Positions 51,209-60,085 of a stretch of DNA of 64,000 nt are shown in pieces. The notes below the pieces were generated by a model. That model saw nothing but the letters and a program-made list of their open reading frames with translations. It made no database searches and was not told where the DNA came from. The translations under genes and the position numbers were made by a program. Source of the DNA: Hymenobacter jeollabukensis (GTDB taxonomy: Bacteria; Bacteroidota; Bacteroidia; Cytophagales; Hymenobacteraceae); the NCBI RefSeq assembly GCF_005771675.1, contig NZ_VAJM01000005.1, positions 62,001 to 126,000 on the forward strand, in the 5' to 3' direction. Each line of letters begins with the position of its first letter. Position 1 is the first letter of the stretch.

Positions 51209-52684
51209 ATGCTTCCGTACCAGACCTTAATTGCGCTGGATCGGCACGCCACCATTCCGCTGACCCAGCAGATTACGGCGGCGTTTATTGCCCTGATCAA
51301 CCAAGGTGTGCTGCCGGCCCGGGCCAAACTGCCCGGCTCGCGCCACCTGGCCGCCCAGCTGGCCGTGAGCCGGCAAACGGTGGTGGTGGCCTTCGAGGAC
51401 CTAGTGGCCCAGGGCTGGATTGAGCAACTGCCCAGCAAGGCGGCCACCGTGGGCGCGCAGCCGCCCATTCCCGTGCCCGAGCCGCTGCTGGAGGGCCCGG
51501 CCAGCCAACTGGCCCCGCGGGCCGGGTTTACGTTTGCGCCGCGGCCCGCCGTGGGCCCCGGGGTGCGTCCCACGGCGCCCAGTCTGCTGCTCGGCGGCGG
51601 CTCGCCCGATGCCCGGCTGGTGCCTTTGGAGGCCCTGGCGCGCAATTACCGCGCCGCCAGCCGCCGGGCCCTGCGCCAGCCCCAACTGCTCGGCTATTCG
51701 GCCCCCGAGGGCGTGCTGCGCCTGCGTCAGCAGCTGGCCCGCTACCTGCACGACACCCGCGGCGTGCCCGCCGGCCCCGACGACATCTTCGTCACGCGCG
51801 GCAGCACCATGGCCATTCACCTGCTCACCCAGCTGCTGGTGCAGCCCGGCGAGGTGGTGGCCGTGGCCGCCCGCAGCTACGGCGAGGCCGACGCCATCTT
51901 CCGGCACCACGGCGCCCAGCTCCTGCGCGTGCCCCTCGATGCCCACGGCCTTGACACCGACGCCCTGGCCCAGCTGTGCCAGCAGCAGCGCGTGCGCCTG
52001 GTCTACGTCACGCCTCACCACCATTACCCCACCACGGTGGCGCTGTCGGCCGCGCGGCGGGTACACCTGCTGCAGCTGGCGGCCCAGCACGACTTCGTGG
52101 TGCTGGAAGACGACTATGACTTCGACTACCACTACGACGGCGCGCCCATTCTGCCCCTGGCCAGCGCCGACCGCAGCGGGCGGGTGCTCTACGTAGGCTC
52201 GTTGAGCAAGGTGCTGGCCCCGGCCTACCGCATCGGCTACATCGTGGCGCCGTCCGACGTGCTGGCGGCCCTGGCGCCCATCCGCGTGCTGCTCGACCAG
52301 CTGGGCGACCCGCTGCTGGAACTTGCCGTGGCCGAACTCTTCGCTGACGGCGGCATGCAGCACCACTTGCAGCGCTCCTGCAAAACCTACCACGAGCGGC
52401 GTGACGTCTTCTGCGAAGCCCTGCACCAGCACCTGGCGCCGTGGTTTTCGTTCACGCCACCCGCCGGCGGCTTGGCCCTGTGGGGTGTCTTCGCCGCCGG
52501 CATCGATCTGCCAATGCTGGCAGCCGCCTGTGCCCGGCAGGGCCTGTCTATCGGCGAAGGGCAGCCCTACCGCTTACCTACCGACCAGCAGGCACACCTT
52601 CGCCTGGGATTCGCCGCGCACACCGCCGACGAGCTGCGGCGCAGCGTGCATATCCTGGAAATGTGCCTGCGGCAGCTATGGTGA
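51209..52684 (+). CDS. MocR-family regulator (GntR helix-turn-helix plus aminotransferase domain)
   Basis: A 491-residue regulator. The GntR-type winged helix occupies about residues 12-80 (IPLTQQITAAFIALINQGVL, LPGSRHLAAQLAVSRQTVVV). The rest is a fold-type I aminotransferase-like domain with the PLP-binding lysine K334 in GSLSKVLAPAYRIGY. MocR proteins such as PdxR control vitamin B6 or amino-acid genes; no pdx gene is adjacent, so the target is unknown. The ATG at 51209 (MLPYQTLIALDR) is preferred; an earlier ATG at 51161 and further upstream open frame are Pro-rich. The gene ends before a long palindromic terminator. Confidence 0.88.
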   Translation: MLPYQTLIALDRHATIPLTQQITAAFIALINQGVLPARAKLPGSRHLAAQLAVSRQTVVVAFEDLVAQGWIEQLPSKAATVGAQPPIPVPEPLLEGPASQLAPRAGFTFAPRPAVGPGVRPTAPSLLLGGGSPDARLVPLEALARNYRAASRRALRQPQLLGYSAPEGVLRLRQQLARYLHDTRGVPAGPDDIFVTRGSTMAIHLLTQLLVQPGEVVAVAARSYGEADAIFRHHGAQLLRVPLDAHGLDTDALAQLCQQQRVRLVYVTPHHHYPTTVALSAARRVHLLQLAAQHDFVVLEDDYDFDYHYDGAPILPLASADRSGRVLYVGSLSKVLAPAYRIGYIVAPSDVLAALAPIRVLLDQLGDPLLELAVAELFADGGMQHHLQRSCKTYHERRDVFCEALHQHLAPWFSFTPPAGGLALWGVFAAGIDLPMLAAACARQGLSIGEGQPYRLPTDQQAHLRLGFAAHTADELRRSVHILEMCLRQLW

Positions 52685-52781
52685 AGCCGCTGGTTGGCTT
52701 AGCGGGATTTCAGGCAATATATTGACCGTTGATGCAGCAGTAGCGCTTGGTCATGGCCGGTAGGAAGAATACACGGCGTCA

Positions 52782-52842
52782 CACACCAAAAACACAAAAC
52801 CTCGATTCTGAGTCAGAATCGGGGTTTTGTGTTTTTGGTGTG
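52782..52842. terminator. 61-bp near-perfect palindrome between MocR and tRNA-Arg
   Basis: Outer 20-bp arms (CACACCAAAAACACAAAACC and complement) and inner CGATTCTGA/TCAGAATCG, separated by single unpaired bases. T-rich runs follow the stem on both strands. Its last base overlaps the 3' end of the tRNA gene. It can end both the MocR transcript and the tRNA transcript. Confidence 0.75.
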
Positions 52843-52914
52843 GTCACGTAGGGAGTCGAACCCCAAACCTCCTGGTTCGTAGCCAGGTGCTCTATCCAGT
52901 TGAGCTACGTGACC
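52841..52914 (-). tRNA. tRNA-Arg (anticodon ACG)
   Basis: A 74-base cloverleaf reading on the minus strand. Acceptor stem GGTCACG/CGTGACC, D stem GCTC/GAGC, anticodon stem CCTGG/CCAGG with loop CTACGAA (anticodon ACG, normally deaminated to ICG), T loop TTCGACT in a stem with one G-T pair. The discriminator base is A; CCA is not encoded. Confidence 0.95.
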
Positions 52915-53038
52915 GTTTTTCCGTTTTGGTGGTGCAAAGATAGGCGGCCCTTTTCGTGGTTTGCAAACCACAGCTTAGAATTTCTGTAGAAAAGCCTGTT
53001 GGTTTGCCTCAACCAACTGAAATCCAGCTGATTTTTTT

Positions 53039-53737
53039 TCATCCTTTTTTTAGGGCACGCTGCAGGGCGCGGTTGAAGAGCCAGTACAATCCCAGGGCCG
53101 AGCCGGCCAGCAGGCCAATCACCAGCAGCTTGCCGGCCGTGCCGGTGTCGGGGTTGCTCAGCAGGGCGAATACGTCGTTGGCTTTGGTGCCCAGCCAATA
53201 GAAAAACAGGGTGCGCGGCAGCATACCCAGCACCGAAGCGGCCAGAAATTGCTGGCGCGGCACGTTCACCACTGCCAGAATAAAGGTAATCATGGCGAAG
53301 GGCAGCACTGGGGAAATGCGCGTGAGCAGCACCAGCTGCCAGCTTTGCTTGCGCAGCTCCTCCATCACGGCCTCGGCCTTGGGAAAGCGCTGCAGGAAGC
53401 TGAGCATTTTGCCGTGGTCGAGGGAGGTGGCGATGAGGTAGCCGACCATAGCGGCCAGGATGTAGCTGAGCACGAGGCCACCGAAGCCGGGCCAGCCGAA
53501 GTAGAAGCCGGTGATGAGCGTGACGACGGTGGTGTGCGTCAGCGAAAATGCCATGGCCACCGCTACCACGGCGAAATAAATCAGCATGTGGACCGCGCCG
53601 GGCTGGTGCAGCCAGTGGCTGTGGGTGTGCAGCACCCAAGTCAGCACGCTGTCGCCGACGAGCGGGAGGCCGGCCAGCAGCAGGAGCGAGAAGAAAGTGG
53701 ACGCGTTGTGCTGAAATAATTCGCGGAGGAAGCGCAT
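53039..53737 (-). CDS. TVP38/TMEM64-family (VTT domain) membrane protein
   Basis: A 232-residue membrane protein with about six helices. The VTT/DedA core is visible: FSLTHTTVVTLITGFYFGWPG, LSYILAAMVGYLIATSL and LLTRISPVLPFAMITFILAVVNV with the re-entrant loop Pro/Arg, then GMLPRTLFFYWLG. Related proteins are thought to scramble lipids or transport small solutes; the substrate is unknown. The ATG at 53737 is used (an in-frame TTG lies four codons upstream). The tRNA-Arg gene lies beyond its stop. Confidence 0.9.
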   Translation of the reverse strand: MRFLRELFQHNASTFFSLLLLAGLPLVGDSVLTWVLHTHSHWLHQPGAVHMLIYFAVVAVAMAFSLTHTTVVTLITGFYFGWPGFGGLVLSYILAAMVGYLIATSLDHGKMLSFLQRFPKAEAVMEELRKQSWQLVLLTRISPVLPFAMITFILAVVNVPRQQFLAASVLGMLPRTLFFYWLGTKANDVFALLSNPDTGTAGKLLVIGLLAGSALGLYWLFNRALQRALKKG

Positions 53738-53790
53738 GGCGGGCGGCAAAGGGGAGGGCGTACCCCGGAGACGGGGAGGCTTGTCCGTTT

Positions 53791-53798
53791 CAAACGTA
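53791..53798 (-). promoter_or_regulatory. -7 promoter element of the VTT-domain gene
   Basis: The minus strand reads TACGTTTG (TAnnTTTG), 53 bases before the ATG. Confidence 0.5.
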
Positions 53799-53898
53799 GA
53801 ATCGGGCGCCGAAGCTACGCCGAACGCCTAGGATTGGGCCGGCCGGGGGCGCGGGCCGGCGCAGACCACTGCCCCGGGGCGGAAGAAAATCAGGCTGC

Positions 53899-53906
53899 TA
53901 CCTTTG
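53899..53906 (+). promoter_or_regulatory. -7 promoter element of the cystathionine enzyme gene
   Basis: TACCTTTG matches TAnnTTTG exactly, 66 bases before the ATG at 53973. Confidence 0.5.
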
Positions 53907-53972
53907 GGGCCGTACCCGCCGCGGGTGCGGCATTCCCCGATTTTCCAGACCCTCGTTCCCCAGCCTTCTGCC

Positions 53973-55112
53973 ATGAAATTCGGCACCAAAGCCATCCATG
54001 CCGGCGTGCACCCGGACCCCGCCACCGGGGCCATCATGACGCCCATCTACCAGACCTCGACCTACGTGCAACGCTCCCCGGGCGACCATAAAGGCTACGA
54101 GTACTCGCGCACCCACAACCCGACCCGTACCCAGCTGCAGGACGCACTGGCCGCCCTCGAAAACGGCAAGCACGGCCTGTGCTTCGCCTCGGGCATGGCC
54201 GCCATCGACTGCGTGGTGAAGCTGCTGGAGCCCGGCGACGAAGTGGTGGCCACCAACGACCTGTACGGCGGCTCTTACCGCATCTTCACCAAGGTCTTCG
54301 CCAAGTACGGCATCAAGTTCAACTTCGTGCCCATGCACGACGTGGAGGCCGTGCGCGCGGCCATGACCGAGCGCACCAAGCTGGTGTGGGCCGAAACGCC
54401 CACCAACCCGCTGCTGCACATCATCGACATCAAGGCCGTGGCCGAGGTGGCCCACGCCGGCGGCGCCCTGCTGGTGGTCGACAATACCTTCGCCACGCCC
54501 TACCTGCAAAGCCCGCTCGACCTCGGGGCCGACGTGGTGATGCACTCCCTCACGAAGTACATGGCCGGCCACTCCGATACGGTGATGGGCGCCCTCATCG
54601 TGCAGGACGACGAGCTGCAGCAGCGCCTGGCCTTTATCCAGAACGCCTGCGGCGGCACGCCCGGGCCCCAGGACTGCTTCCTGGTGCTGCGCGGCATCAA
54701 GACGCTGCACATCCGCATGCAGCGCCACTGCGAAAACGGCCGCGCCGTGGCCGAGTACCTGCGCCAGCACCCGCGCGTGGACAAGGTGTACTGGCCCGGC
54801 CTGGAAACCCACCCCAACCACCAGGTGGCCCGCCAGCAGATGCGCGACTTCGGCGGCATGCTCTCCTTCGTGCTGAAGGGCGACAAGGTGGAGGACGCGG
54901 TGGCCGTGCTGGAGAAATTCCAGCTGTTCACCCTGGCTGAAAGCCTCGGCGGCGTGGAAAGCCTCTCGGGCCACCCCGCCACCATGACGCACGCCAGCAT
55001 CCCGGCCGAGGAGCGCCGCAAAGCCGGCCTGTCAGACTCGCTGATCCGCCTGTCGGTGGGCATCGAGGACGCCGAAGACCTCATCGAGGACCTGGCGCAG
55101 GCCCTGGGCTAA
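53973..55112 (+). CDS. Cystathionine gamma-synthase/gamma-lyase family PLP enzyme
   Basis: A 379-residue PLP enzyme of transsulfuration. The PLP lysine is K195 in VMHSLTKYMAGHSD. Other family blocks are TKAIHAGVHPDPATGA, TSTYVQRSPG, YEYSRTHNPTR, FASGMAAI, DLYGGSYRIF, VVDNTFATPYLQSPL and the late SLGGVESLSGHPATMTH and RLSVGIEDAEDLI. Synthase (metB) and lyase (mccB) members cannot be separated by eye. The frame is open 23 codons upstream, but that overlaps the -7 element, so the ATG at 53973 is used. A clear terminator follows. Confidence 0.94.
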   Translation: MKFGTKAIHAGVHPDPATGAIMTPIYQTSTYVQRSPGDHKGYEYSRTHNPTRTQLQDALAALENGKHGLCFASGMAAIDCVVKLLEPGDEVVATNDLYGGSYRIFTKVFAKYGIKFNFVPMHDVEAVRAAMTERTKLVWAETPTNPLLHIIDIKAVAEVAHAGGALLVVDNTFATPYLQSPLDLGADVVMHSLTKYMAGHSDTVMGALIVQDDELQQRLAFIQNACGGTPGPQDCFLVLRGIKTLHIRMQRHCENGRAVAEYLRQHPRVDKVYWPGLETHPNHQVARQQMRDFGGMLSFVLKGDKVEDAVAVLEKFQLFTLAESLGGVESLSGHPATMTHASIPAEERRKAGLSDSLIRLSVGIEDAEDLIEDLAQALG

Positions 55113-55126
55113 GCCCACGGGTGCAC

Positions 55127-55171
55127 GAAAAAGCCGTCATTCTGCGTTTCGCCGCGGAATGACGGCTTTTC
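55127..55171 (+). terminator. Terminator after the cystathionine enzyme gene
   Basis: GAAAAAGCCGTCATTC and its near-complement GGAATGACGGCTTTTC around a 13-base loop. The arm resembles the GTCATTCTGAG family. Confidence 0.85.
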
Positions 55172-55190
55172 TGTATCAATTTACCGCCTG

Positions 55191-55925
55191 ATGACCACGC
55201 GTATGTTCTTCCGCTTCCGCCTGCTGCTATTGGCCGCGCCGCTGAGCGCCGCTTGCCTCAATGTTTCAGCCCAAACGGCTCCGGGCGCCCCGCCCCGGCC
55301 GCACACCGTGGCGGTGCGCGGCACGGCGTTTCAGGAAGTGGAGCCCGAGTGGGTGGAGCTGCTGGTGACCTACCGCGTGTCGGACAACGTGAAGGACTCC
55401 GACAAGGCCAAGGAGCAGGAAAAGGCGCTGCGGAACGTGTTGCCGAGCTTCAACATCGCCCCCGAGAAGCTGATGCTCGACAACCTGACGGCCTACGGCT
55501 ACGGCGGCTTTTCCAAGATGGGCAACTCCACCGTGGCGCTGACGCGGGTGTACCGCCTGCGGCTCGACAAGCCGGCCGTACTCAACGAGCTGATTCCGCG
55601 GCTGGTGCAAACTGGCGCCGACAACGTGCAGGTGGCCCGGCTGGAAAACGCCCAGCTCGAAGCCCGCCGGCAGGAGGTACTTGGCAAAGCCCTCGACAAC
55701 GCCCGCCAGAAAGCCGCCCTGCTGGCCCGGCAGCTCGGGCAGCAGCTCGGCGCCCCGCTGGCCGTGACGGAGGTAACGCCCTTTGCCGGCTACCGTCTGG
55801 AGGAAACCGGCTACAAGCGCAAGGAGGGCTACCAGCGCGAAATCGACGCGGCCGACGCGCCCGTTCCGAACCTGCGCACCATCCGCGTGACGAGCACCGT
55901 CGACGCCGAATTCGAGCTGAAATAG
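55191..55925 (+). CDS. Exported SIMPL-domain (DUF541) protein
   Basis: A 244-residue protein with a signal peptide (about 1-28, ending NVSAQ). The SIMPL domain follows, with VAVRGTAFQEVEPEWVELLV, an alternating strand/helix pattern and the late ARRQEVLGKALDNARQKAALLA and TIRVTSTVDAEFEL. DUF541 proteins are periplasmic or outer-membrane proteins of unclear function. An ATG at 55203 is an alternative start. It is followed six bases later by the first GT-C gene, so they may be cotranscribed. Confidence 0.85.
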   Translation: MTTRMFFRFRLLLLAAPLSAACLNVSAQTAPGAPPRPHTVAVRGTAFQEVEPEWVELLVTYRVSDNVKDSDKAKEQEKALRNVLPSFNIAPEKLMLDNLTAYGYGGFSKMGNSTVALTRVYRLRLDKPAVLNELIPRLVQTGADNVQVARLENAQLEARRQEVLGKALDNARQKAALLARQLGQQLGAPLAVTEVTPFAGYRLEETGYKRKEGYQREIDAADAPVPNLRTIRVTSTVDAEFELK

Positions 55926-55931
55926 CCCCGC

Positions 55932-57221
55932 GTGAGCAAGCCGCCCAACCGTCGCCCGTGGTGGCAGCGCTGGCCGCTGGGGCCATACGCGGGCCCCTAC
56001 CTGCTGCTGCTGAGTTTGCTGGCGGCGCTGCTGCCCGCCGCGGGCTTCAAGGACGACTTCTGGCTGTGGGTGCGCTGGGCCGAGTACAGCCGGGCGCACG
56101 GCCTGGGCAACGCCTACGCGGTGCCCGGCAATAACTACAATCCGCTCTACCACTACATATTGTGGCTGTTCGGTCGGCTGGCCGGCAGCGCCGAAGCCAT
56201 TGAGGCGCAGCGCTACTCCCTGAAGCTGCTCACCCTGCCCTTCGACGTGGGCGGGGCGCTGCTGGCCGCCTCGTTGGCGGGACCGGCGCGGCGGCGCTTC
56301 GTCGGCTCGCTGTGGCTGCTGCTCAACTTCGGCTACCTCTACAACACGCTCATCTGGGGGCAGGTCGACGCCATTTACACGGGTCTGAGCTTCGGGGCGG
56401 TGGTGCTGGCGCTGCGCGACCGGGGCACCTGGAGCGCGGTGTGCTTCGCCTTGGCGCTGGCCGCCAAGCTGCAGGCGCTGATTTTTCTGCCACCCCTGCT
56501 GCTGCTTTGGGCGCCGCGGTGGTGGCAGCGGCCCCGGCTTTTGCCGGCGGCCCTGCTGGCCGGGCTGGTCACGCTAGGGCTGGTGCTGCTACCCTTCGTA
56601 GTGGGCGGGGAGCGAGGCTACCTGACCGACATCTGGCGCATCAACCGGCAGGCCGTGGGCTACTACTCGGTGCTGTCGATGAACGCCTACAACTGGTGGC
56701 ACCTGACGGCCGGCGGCCTCCTGCTCACCCGTCCCGATACCGACCTCTGGCACGGCCTGAGCTACCGGCACTGGGGCATGCTGCTGTTTGCGGTGGCCGC
56801 CACGGCGGTGCTGCTGCCCCTGCTGCTGCACGCGCTGGCCCGGCTGCGCCGGCCCCGCCCCGCCGACCGGCCGCTGGTGCTGCTCACGTTTGCGCTGGTG
56901 CCGTTGGTGTTCTGCTTTTTCAATACCCAGATGCACGAGCGGTACTGGCACGCGGCGTTACTGTTTGCCGGGGCCTACGCCTTTGTGAGACGGCGCTACG
57001 CCCTGCTGATGCTGGTGAGTGGGGCGTATTTGCTCAATCTGGAAGCGGTGTTCGGCTATCTGCAGCTGCGCGCCCTGCTGCCCGGGCTGTTGCACCCGCA
57101 GTTGGTGGCGCTGCTGTTTGCCGGAGCTATAGCCCTGGGCTTGCTGGAGCTGTACCGCCATGCGCCGCTGGGCCCGGCTATTCGGGCGTTACTGAAGCAA
57201 GGCGCCCCGTCCCATGCGTAG
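55932..57221 (+). CDS. GT-C-type membrane glycosyltransferase, paralogue 1
   Basis: A 429-residue polytopic protein with about 10-11 helices. The first extracellular loop carries FKDDFWLWVRWAEY with the acidic pair typical of GT-C enzymes, then HGLGNAYA and YNPLYHYILWLFGRLAG. FNTQMHERYWH lies near the end. Such enzymes move a sugar from a polyprenyl-phosphate donor on the outer side of the membrane; the acceptor is unknown. The start is a GTG at 55932. The next gene, of identical length, shares these motifs. Confidence 0.8.
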   Translation: MSKPPNRRPWWQRWPLGPYAGPYLLLLSLLAALLPAAGFKDDFWLWVRWAEYSRAHGLGNAYAVPGNNYNPLYHYILWLFGRLAGSAEAIEAQRYSLKLLTLPFDVGGALLAASLAGPARRRFVGSLWLLLNFGYLYNTLIWGQVDAIYTGLSFGAVVLALRDRGTWSAVCFALALAAKLQALIFLPPLLLLWAPRWWQRPRLLPAALLAGLVTLGLVLLPFVVGGERGYLTDIWRINRQAVGYYSVLSMNAYNWWHLTAGGLLLTRPDTDLWHGLSYRHWGMLLFAVAATAVLLPLLLHALARLRRPRPADRPLVLLTFALVPLVFCFFNTQMHERYWHAALLFAGAYAFVRRRYALLMLVSGAYLLNLEAVFGYLQLRALLPGLLHPQLVALLFAGAIALGLLELYRHAPLGPAIRALLKQGAPSHA

Positions 57222-57226
57222 CTTTG
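57219..57226 (+). promoter_or_regulatory. -7-like element directly before the second GT-C gene
   Basis: TAGCTTTG matches TAnnTTTG exactly, overlaps the stop of the first GT-C gene and ends four bases before the ATG at 57231. The spacing equals that at 7083-7090 and would give a leaderless transcript. Confidence 0.4.
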
Positions 57227-57230
57227 ACGG

Positions 57231-58520
57231 ATGAAAAGCGTCGGGCCAAGGCAGCTTGCGGGTAAATGGCGGCAAAGCCCGTGGCGCTACGCCGGGCTAT
57301 ATGCGCTGCTGTTCGGGCTGCTGCTGGCGCTGGGCGGCTCCACCGCCCACGAGGGCGACCGGGCCGCCTGGCTGGCCTGGGCCACCCACATCTTCCGCCA
57401 CGGCCTGGGCAATGCCTACGCCCTGCCCTCGCTCGACTACAACCCGCTCTACCACTACATCCTCTGGCTGTTCGGCCGGCTGGCGGGTAGCGCCGAGGCC
57501 ATTGGGGCCTACTCGCACGGGCTGAAGGCTTTTACGCTGCTGTTCGATTTTGCCGGTGCGCTGCTGGCGGCCTCGTGGCTGCGGGGCGGCTGGCAGCGCT
57601 TCTTGGGCTCGTTGTGGCTGCTGCTGAACGTGGGCTACCTCTACAACACGCTCGTCTGGCAGCAGGTCGACGCCATCTTTACCACGCTCAGCTTCGCCGC
57701 CGTGGTGCTGGCCCTGCGGCAGCGCCCAGGGCTCAGCCTGGTGCTCTACGTGCTGGCGCTGAATGCCAAGCTGCAGGCCATCGTATTTCTGCCCCTGCTC
57801 GGGCTGCTGTGGCTGCCGCTAGGGCGCCTCGCGCCGCGGCAGCTGCTACTGGGCCTCGGCACGGCGGCGGCGGTGCAGCTGGCGCTGCTGGCGCCGTTCA
57901 TCTGGGGCGGGGCGCAAAACTACCTGCCGCGCATTCTGGCCATCAACTTCACCGCCGTCAGCCTCTATCCCTACACCACCGTCAACGCCTTCAACGTGTG
58001 GACCCTGCTCATGCCCGATGCGCTGTTCTGGGTGCCCGATACCCTGCGCAAGTTCGGCCTGAGCTACCGGCAGTGGGGGCTGCTGGCCTTTGGCGCCGGC
58101 TCGGCCCTGGCCCTGGTACCGGTGGCGCTGCTGGCCTGGCAGCGGCTGCGGCGGCGCAGCGCGCTCGGCCCGGCCGAGGCCCCGCTGGTGCTGCTGGTAG
58201 GCGGGCTGCTACCGCTGGTGTTCTGTTTTTTCAACACTGAAATGCACGAGCGGTACTGGCACCCTGCCGTGCTGTTTCTGGGCGCGTATGCCCTGCTGAG
58301 CCGCCGCTGGTGGCCCTACGCGCTGGTATCGGTGGGCCACTGGCTGAACCTGCGCACCATGTTCCGCCACTACCACCACCAGCCCACCTGGCTGGTGCAG
58401 CACCCGCAGCTGGTGGCCGGCCTGTTTGCCTTGGGCCTGCTGACTGGGTTTTACTGCCTGTACCAGGAATTCCGCCGACGGGCTTCGCTGCCGATGACCA
58501 GGGGTGAGGTAGCTCAATGA
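57231..58520 (+). CDS. GT-C-type membrane glycosyltransferase, paralogue 2
   Basis: A 429-residue membrane protein, the tandem paralogue of 55932-57221. Shared blocks are HGLGNAYALP, YNPLYHYILWLFGRLAGSAE, FLGSLWLLLNVGYLYNTLVW, VDAIFTTLSF and FCFFNTEMHERYWHPA. The acidic first-loop pair of paralogue 1 (DD) is HEGD here, so the catalytic residues may differ. The gap between the two genes is nine bases. The downstream T9SS gene is convergent. Donor and acceptor are unknown. Confidence 0.8.
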   Translation: MKSVGPRQLAGKWRQSPWRYAGLYALLFGLLLALGGSTAHEGDRAAWLAWATHIFRHGLGNAYALPSLDYNPLYHYILWLFGRLAGSAEAIGAYSHGLKAFTLLFDFAGALLAASWLRGGWQRFLGSLWLLLNVGYLYNTLVWQQVDAIFTTLSFAAVVLALRQRPGLSLVLYVLALNAKLQAIVFLPLLGLLWLPLGRLAPRQLLLGLGTAAAVQLALLAPFIWGGAQNYLPRILAINFTAVSLYPYTTVNAFNVWTLLMPDALFWVPDTLRKFGLSYRQWGLLAFGAGSALALVPVALLAWQRLRRRSALGPAEAPLVLLVGGLLPLVFCFFNTEMHERYWHPAVLFLGAYALLSRRWWPYALVSVGHWLNLRTMFRHYHHQPTWLVQHPQLVAGLFALGLLTGFYCLYQEFRRRASLPMTRGEVAQ

Positions 58521-58543
58521 CCCTTGCTGACCACTGGCGCGGC

Positions 58544-60085
58544 TTATTCGGCTTTGACCAGCCGTACCACCTGCTGCCCGTCGAGGGTGCGGGCCACGTA
58601 CATACCGGCCGGTAAGCCCAGCGGCTGCCACTCCACCTGCCCGTCGGCCCGACTGCGCAACGCGGCTACCATCCGGCCCAGCGCATCGGTTACCACCACT
58701 GCTTGGGCTTGCGGTTCAGCCAGCCGAAACGCGACAATGTGGGTAAATGGCGTGGGAAAGGCCATCAGGTCACTGCGGCGGGCTGCCACGGCGGTGGCCA
58801 GCGCGCTGGTAGCTACGCGCAGGGTAAAACCGCGCACCTCCGTGCCATTGATCGGACAGGCGTTGTCGGCCGCTTCTACGGTGAAGGAGTAGTAGCCCGG
58901 GGCGGTAGCGGCCGGCACCAGCCAGTCGAGCTGGGCGGGCGTGGTGGCCGTGCCGGGCTGAAAGGTGGCGCCGGGTAGGTAGCTGGCCGCGTCGCTGCGG
59001 ATGCGCAGTGGCTGGCCGGCGTCGGCATCGGTGGCGGCGAAGCGCAGGGTCAGGTGCTGGCCGGGCTGCACGTCCACGGGCGCGTCGGGCGGCAGGGGCG
59101 CGCCGTTGCGCAGCAGCGTCAGCGTCGGGTTGGTGTTGAGCGTGGGCGCCACCGTGTACAGCACCTCGCGCATCACGCTGCCGATGCGCGTCGGCTGCCC
59201 GCCGACGCGCCGGTATTCATCAACCTGCAAGGCCACCGAGTACGTTCCCTGCCGGGCTGGGGCCAGGTAGTAGTTGCCGTTGGCCGTTGTCAGCTCCGCC
59301 CACTTGCTTACCGTCCCGTTCAGCACCCGAAACGAGGGCAGCGGCATCCCGACCGTGTAAGCGCCGTCGGCAAACGTGGCCGCTTGGCCGGTAAACGGCT
59401 CGGTGAACTGCCCGCCGAGGTAGCTGCGGTAGCTGATCAGGCTGGGGCAGGGGTAGATGGGCAGCGTGATGCCGCTCAGCATGCGGTTGTTCAGCGGCGC
59501 CACGGCCCGGTACACCAGGGAGTCGCCGTCGGCATCGAAGGCGGCGAAGCTGTAGCGGTGCGGCTGGCCCAGGGCGCAGTAGGGCAGGGGCAGGGCCGTA
59601 AACTGCGGGGCCTGATCGGTGCCGGCTCGGTTATCTAAGTACGCCTGTAGCTCCAGGTGCGTCGTTTCGGCACTGAGAATGTTGGCGGCCAGCGCGCTGC
59701 GGGCTTCTACGTTAACGGCCAGCGTCCACTGGCCCGGCGGCAGCGTTACCGTAGTGGCGTAGTCGATGGCCTGGTAGGGTGCCGGGGCGCTTTGGCATAG
59801 CGGCAGATCCAGTGCCCGGGTCGCCGTCCGGGGAAGCTGGGCTACAAAGCTGCCCGCGCCCGTCAGCGTGCAGCCGTTGGCCTTGGCCGCCAGGGTCAGC
59901 GTCTGAGCGTTGCCGGTGCCGCCCAGCGCATCCGCATAGGTAGTTACCAGCACGCGGTACTGATTGCCGCTGAGGTGGGCAAAGCCGATTTCGCCGCCCA
60001 CCAGATGCGTGGCCTGGGCGACGCCTGCCAACAGCCACCAAAATAGCAGGCCCAGGCCGGTCTGAAAGCGCGTAGAGAAAATCAT
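58544..60085 (-). CDS. Secreted protein with T9SS C-terminal sorting domain
   Basis: A 513-residue protein. Signal peptide about 1-25 (ending AGVAQA). The body is beta-rich, starting THLVGGEIGFAHLSGNQYRV, a start often seen in large gliding-type adhesins of this phylum, with a possible repeat-like strand pattern. The last 80 residues form a type A sorting domain: FPTPFTHIVAFRL, VVTDALGRMVA, WQPLGLPAGMYVARTL and VVRLVKAE. It should be exported by type IX secretion and attached to, or released from, the cell surface. Its start codon lies at the edge of the 60084-60140 hairpin. Confidence 0.88.
   Translation of the reverse strand: MIFSTRFQTGLGLLFWWLLAGVAQATHLVGGEIGFAHLSGNQYRVLVTTYADALGGTGNAQTLTLAAKANGCTLTGAGSFVAQLPRTATRALDLPLCQSAPAPYQAIDYATTVTLPPGQWTLAVNVEARSALAANILSAETTHLELQAYLDNRAGTDQAPQFTALPLPYCALGQPHRYSFAAFDADGDSLVYRAVAPLNNRMLSGITLPIYPCPSLISYRSYLGGQFTEPFTGQAATFADGAYTVGMPLPSFRVLNGTVSKWAELTTANGNYYLAPARQGTYSVALQVDEYRRVGGQPTRIGSVMREVLYTVAPTLNTNPTLTLLRNGAPLPPDAPVDVQPGQHLTLRFAATDADAGQPLRIRSDAASYLPGATFQPGTATTPAQLDWLVPAATAPGYYSFTVEAADNACPINGTEVRGFTLRVATSALATAVAARRSDLMAFPTPFTHIVAFRLAEPQAQAVVVTDALGRMVAALRSRADGQVEWQPLGLPAGMYVARTLDGQQVVRLVKAE

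Noticed and set aside
50725-51645. Extension of the GNAT gene to a 439-residue protein
   Set aside because: The added part is Ser/Gly/Arg low-complexity and antisense to the well-supported MocR gene.
53907-53972. SAM or other riboswitch before the cystathionine enzyme gene
   Set aside because: The leader implied by the -7 box is only about 60 bases and shows no riboswitch-like stems.
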